Assembly: GCA_021741795.1 (NCBI GenBank) | Contig: JAIOXC010000002.1 | Coordinates: 1 to 32,382 of the forward strand | Origin: Ilumatobacteraceae bacterium | GTDB taxonomy: Bacteria > Actinomycetota > Acidimicrobiia > Acidimicrobiales > Ilumatobacteraceae | Direction of reading: 5' to 3' | Length of the DNA: 32,382 nucleotides | Shown here: positions 31,800 to 32,382 of the stretch, one piece after another | Layout: each line of letters begins with the position of its first letter | Position numbering within the stretch: the first letter of the stretch is position 1 | Program-made: the position numbers and the translations under genes | Notes under the pieces: generated by a model | Seen by the model: the letters and a program-made list of their open reading frames with translations, nothing else | Told to the model about the DNA's origin: nothing | Database searches by the model: none

Positions 31800-32228
31800 A
31801 TGAGCGCGAGTGTCAATTTGTCGGGAGTCGGGCCTGCCGACATGTGCTTACCCGAAGTTGCAACACAGTTGACGTCAGCGATCGATGCAGCCTTAAATCA
31901 GTGCGATCGCGATCGTCGTGCAGCAGTCGTGCAAGTTGTCGCATCGAATCCAACATATCTTGAGGGCTGGGCATGGTTGGGTGCGTTAGGGCGCGACACA
32001 ATGGATTCATATATGGCCTACAGAGTTGGATACCACCGCGGCCTGGACGCACTGCGTGGCAATGGCTGGAAGGGTTCGGGTTACGTTCGTTGGTCGCATT
32101 TGCCAAATCGAGGTTTCTTGAAGTGCCTAGACGGTCTTGCGAAGACGTCAAGACTGCTTGGTGACAATGCTGAGGCTGATCGATGCGAACAATTCTTATT
32201 GCAACTCGATCCGTCGCACAAGTTCTAA
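31800..32228 (+). CDS. DUF3151-family protein
   Basis: 142 residues. The block AYRVGYHRGLDALRGNGWKGSGYVRWSHLPNRGFLKCL, with the later AEADRCEQFL and LDPS, matches the actinobacterial DUF3151 family as I recall it; the helical layout is TPR-like. Function is unknown. The stop codon lies within the -10-like hexamer of the next gene. Confidence 0.85.
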   Translation: MSASVNLSGVGPADMCLPEVATQLTSAIDAALNQCDRDRRAAVVQVVASNPTYLEGWAWLGALGRDTMDSYMAYRVGYHRGLDALRGNGWKGSGYVRWSHLPNRGFLKCLDGLAKTSRLLGDNAEADRCEQFLLQLDPSHKF

Positions 32229-32231
32229 CAT
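32226..32231 (+). promoter_or_regulatory. Putative -10 (TAACAT) of the MobA-like gene
   Basis: TAACAT includes the TAA stop of the DUF3151 gene and lies 7 nt before GTG 32239. This fits the leaderless pattern seen elsewhere in the window. Confidence 0.4.
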
Positions 32232-32238
32232 CACTTGT

Positions 32239-32382
32239 GTGCTCGAATCTGTAGATTGCTTTGTATTAGCCGGGGGTAAGAGCACTCGCTTTGGCACCAA
32301 CAAGTCGCTTGCGTCAATTGGTGTACGCCTCATGGCTGCTGTTGTTGCAGACAATTTACAAAACGCATTTGGTTTGAGCGTG
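32239..32382 (+). CDS. MobA-like molybdenum cofactor guanylyltransferase, N-terminal part only
   Basis: 48 codons are visible before the window ends. The start of the product shows the nucleotidyltransferase motif FVLAGGKSTRFGTNKSL (LAGGxSxRFGxxK), typical of MobA, which attaches GMP to the molybdenum cofactor. MocA- and MobB/MoeA-linked fusions share this motif, so the exact member is open. A GTG start is preferred because of the upstream TAACAT hexamer and the lack of another in-frame start. Confidence 0.7.
   Translation, partial: MLESVDCFVLAGGKSTRFGTNKSLASIGVRLMAAVVADNLQNAFGLSV

Overview
The window looks like a chromosomal segment from an actinobacterium, most likely an uncultured, compact-genome member of the Acidimicrobiia or a related aquatic lineage. 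This rests on the gene content: a DUF3151 protein, a GuaB1-type CBS-domain GMP reductase, a CtaA/COX15 heme A synthase and a LivKHMGF branched-chain amino acid transporter. It also rests on base composition that is balanced rather than GC-rich, on very high coding density (no gene-free stretch over about 140 bases), and on many start codons that sit 6-8 bases after a TANNNT hexamer with no ribosome binding site, as in leaderless transcription. The lineage is an inference; no rRNA gene is present. I see no tRNA, CRISPR array, insertion sequence or phage gene.

Layout. 1-5422 is a catabolic block: a molybdenum hydroxylase (partial at the left edge), an N-carbamoyl-D-amino-acid hydrolase-like nitrilase and an M20 amidohydrolase on the minus strand, diverging from a class III aminotransferase and a TauE/SafE permease. 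Together these suggest use of purine, hydantoin or ureido compounds. 5419-8725 has an MBL-fold hydrolase diverging from an operon of a Gfo/Idh/MocA oxidoreductase and a ProA-like aldehyde dehydrogenase. 8749-11820 is a minus-strand operon of a type B carboxylesterase, panB and panC, diverging from a hexapeptide acyltransferase. 12474-18138 holds a small membrane protein, an asymmetric heterodimeric ABC exporter, a lipoprotein and a histidine phosphatase. 18207-20842 has a four-repeat peptidoglycan-binding M23 peptidase diverging from heme A synthase.

20904-26306 is the most unusual part. livH carries an extra secreted N-terminal domain and is followed by livM, livG and livF. The convergent livK gene encodes a lipoprotein whose periplasmic-binding fold appears to be circularly permuted: the segment that normally forms the C-terminal part comes first, directly after the lipobox and a short linker, and the usual N-terminal part follows. 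Three tandem GC-rich terminator hairpins separate livF from livK.

26379-32382 is housekeeping: Sua5 threonylcarbamoyl-AMP synthase, GuaB1, cytidylate kinase, PlsC acyltransferase, M18 aminopeptidase with a small membrane protein, a DUF3151 protein and the start of a MobA-like molybdopterin guanylyltransferase.

The main points for follow-up are the permuted LivK with the domain-extended LivH, the recurrent leaderless promoter architecture including three divergent promoters of only 31-39 bp, and the repeated ATTGTCA sites in front of the ABC exporter. All family assignments come from reading motifs and recalling family sequences; no search was run.
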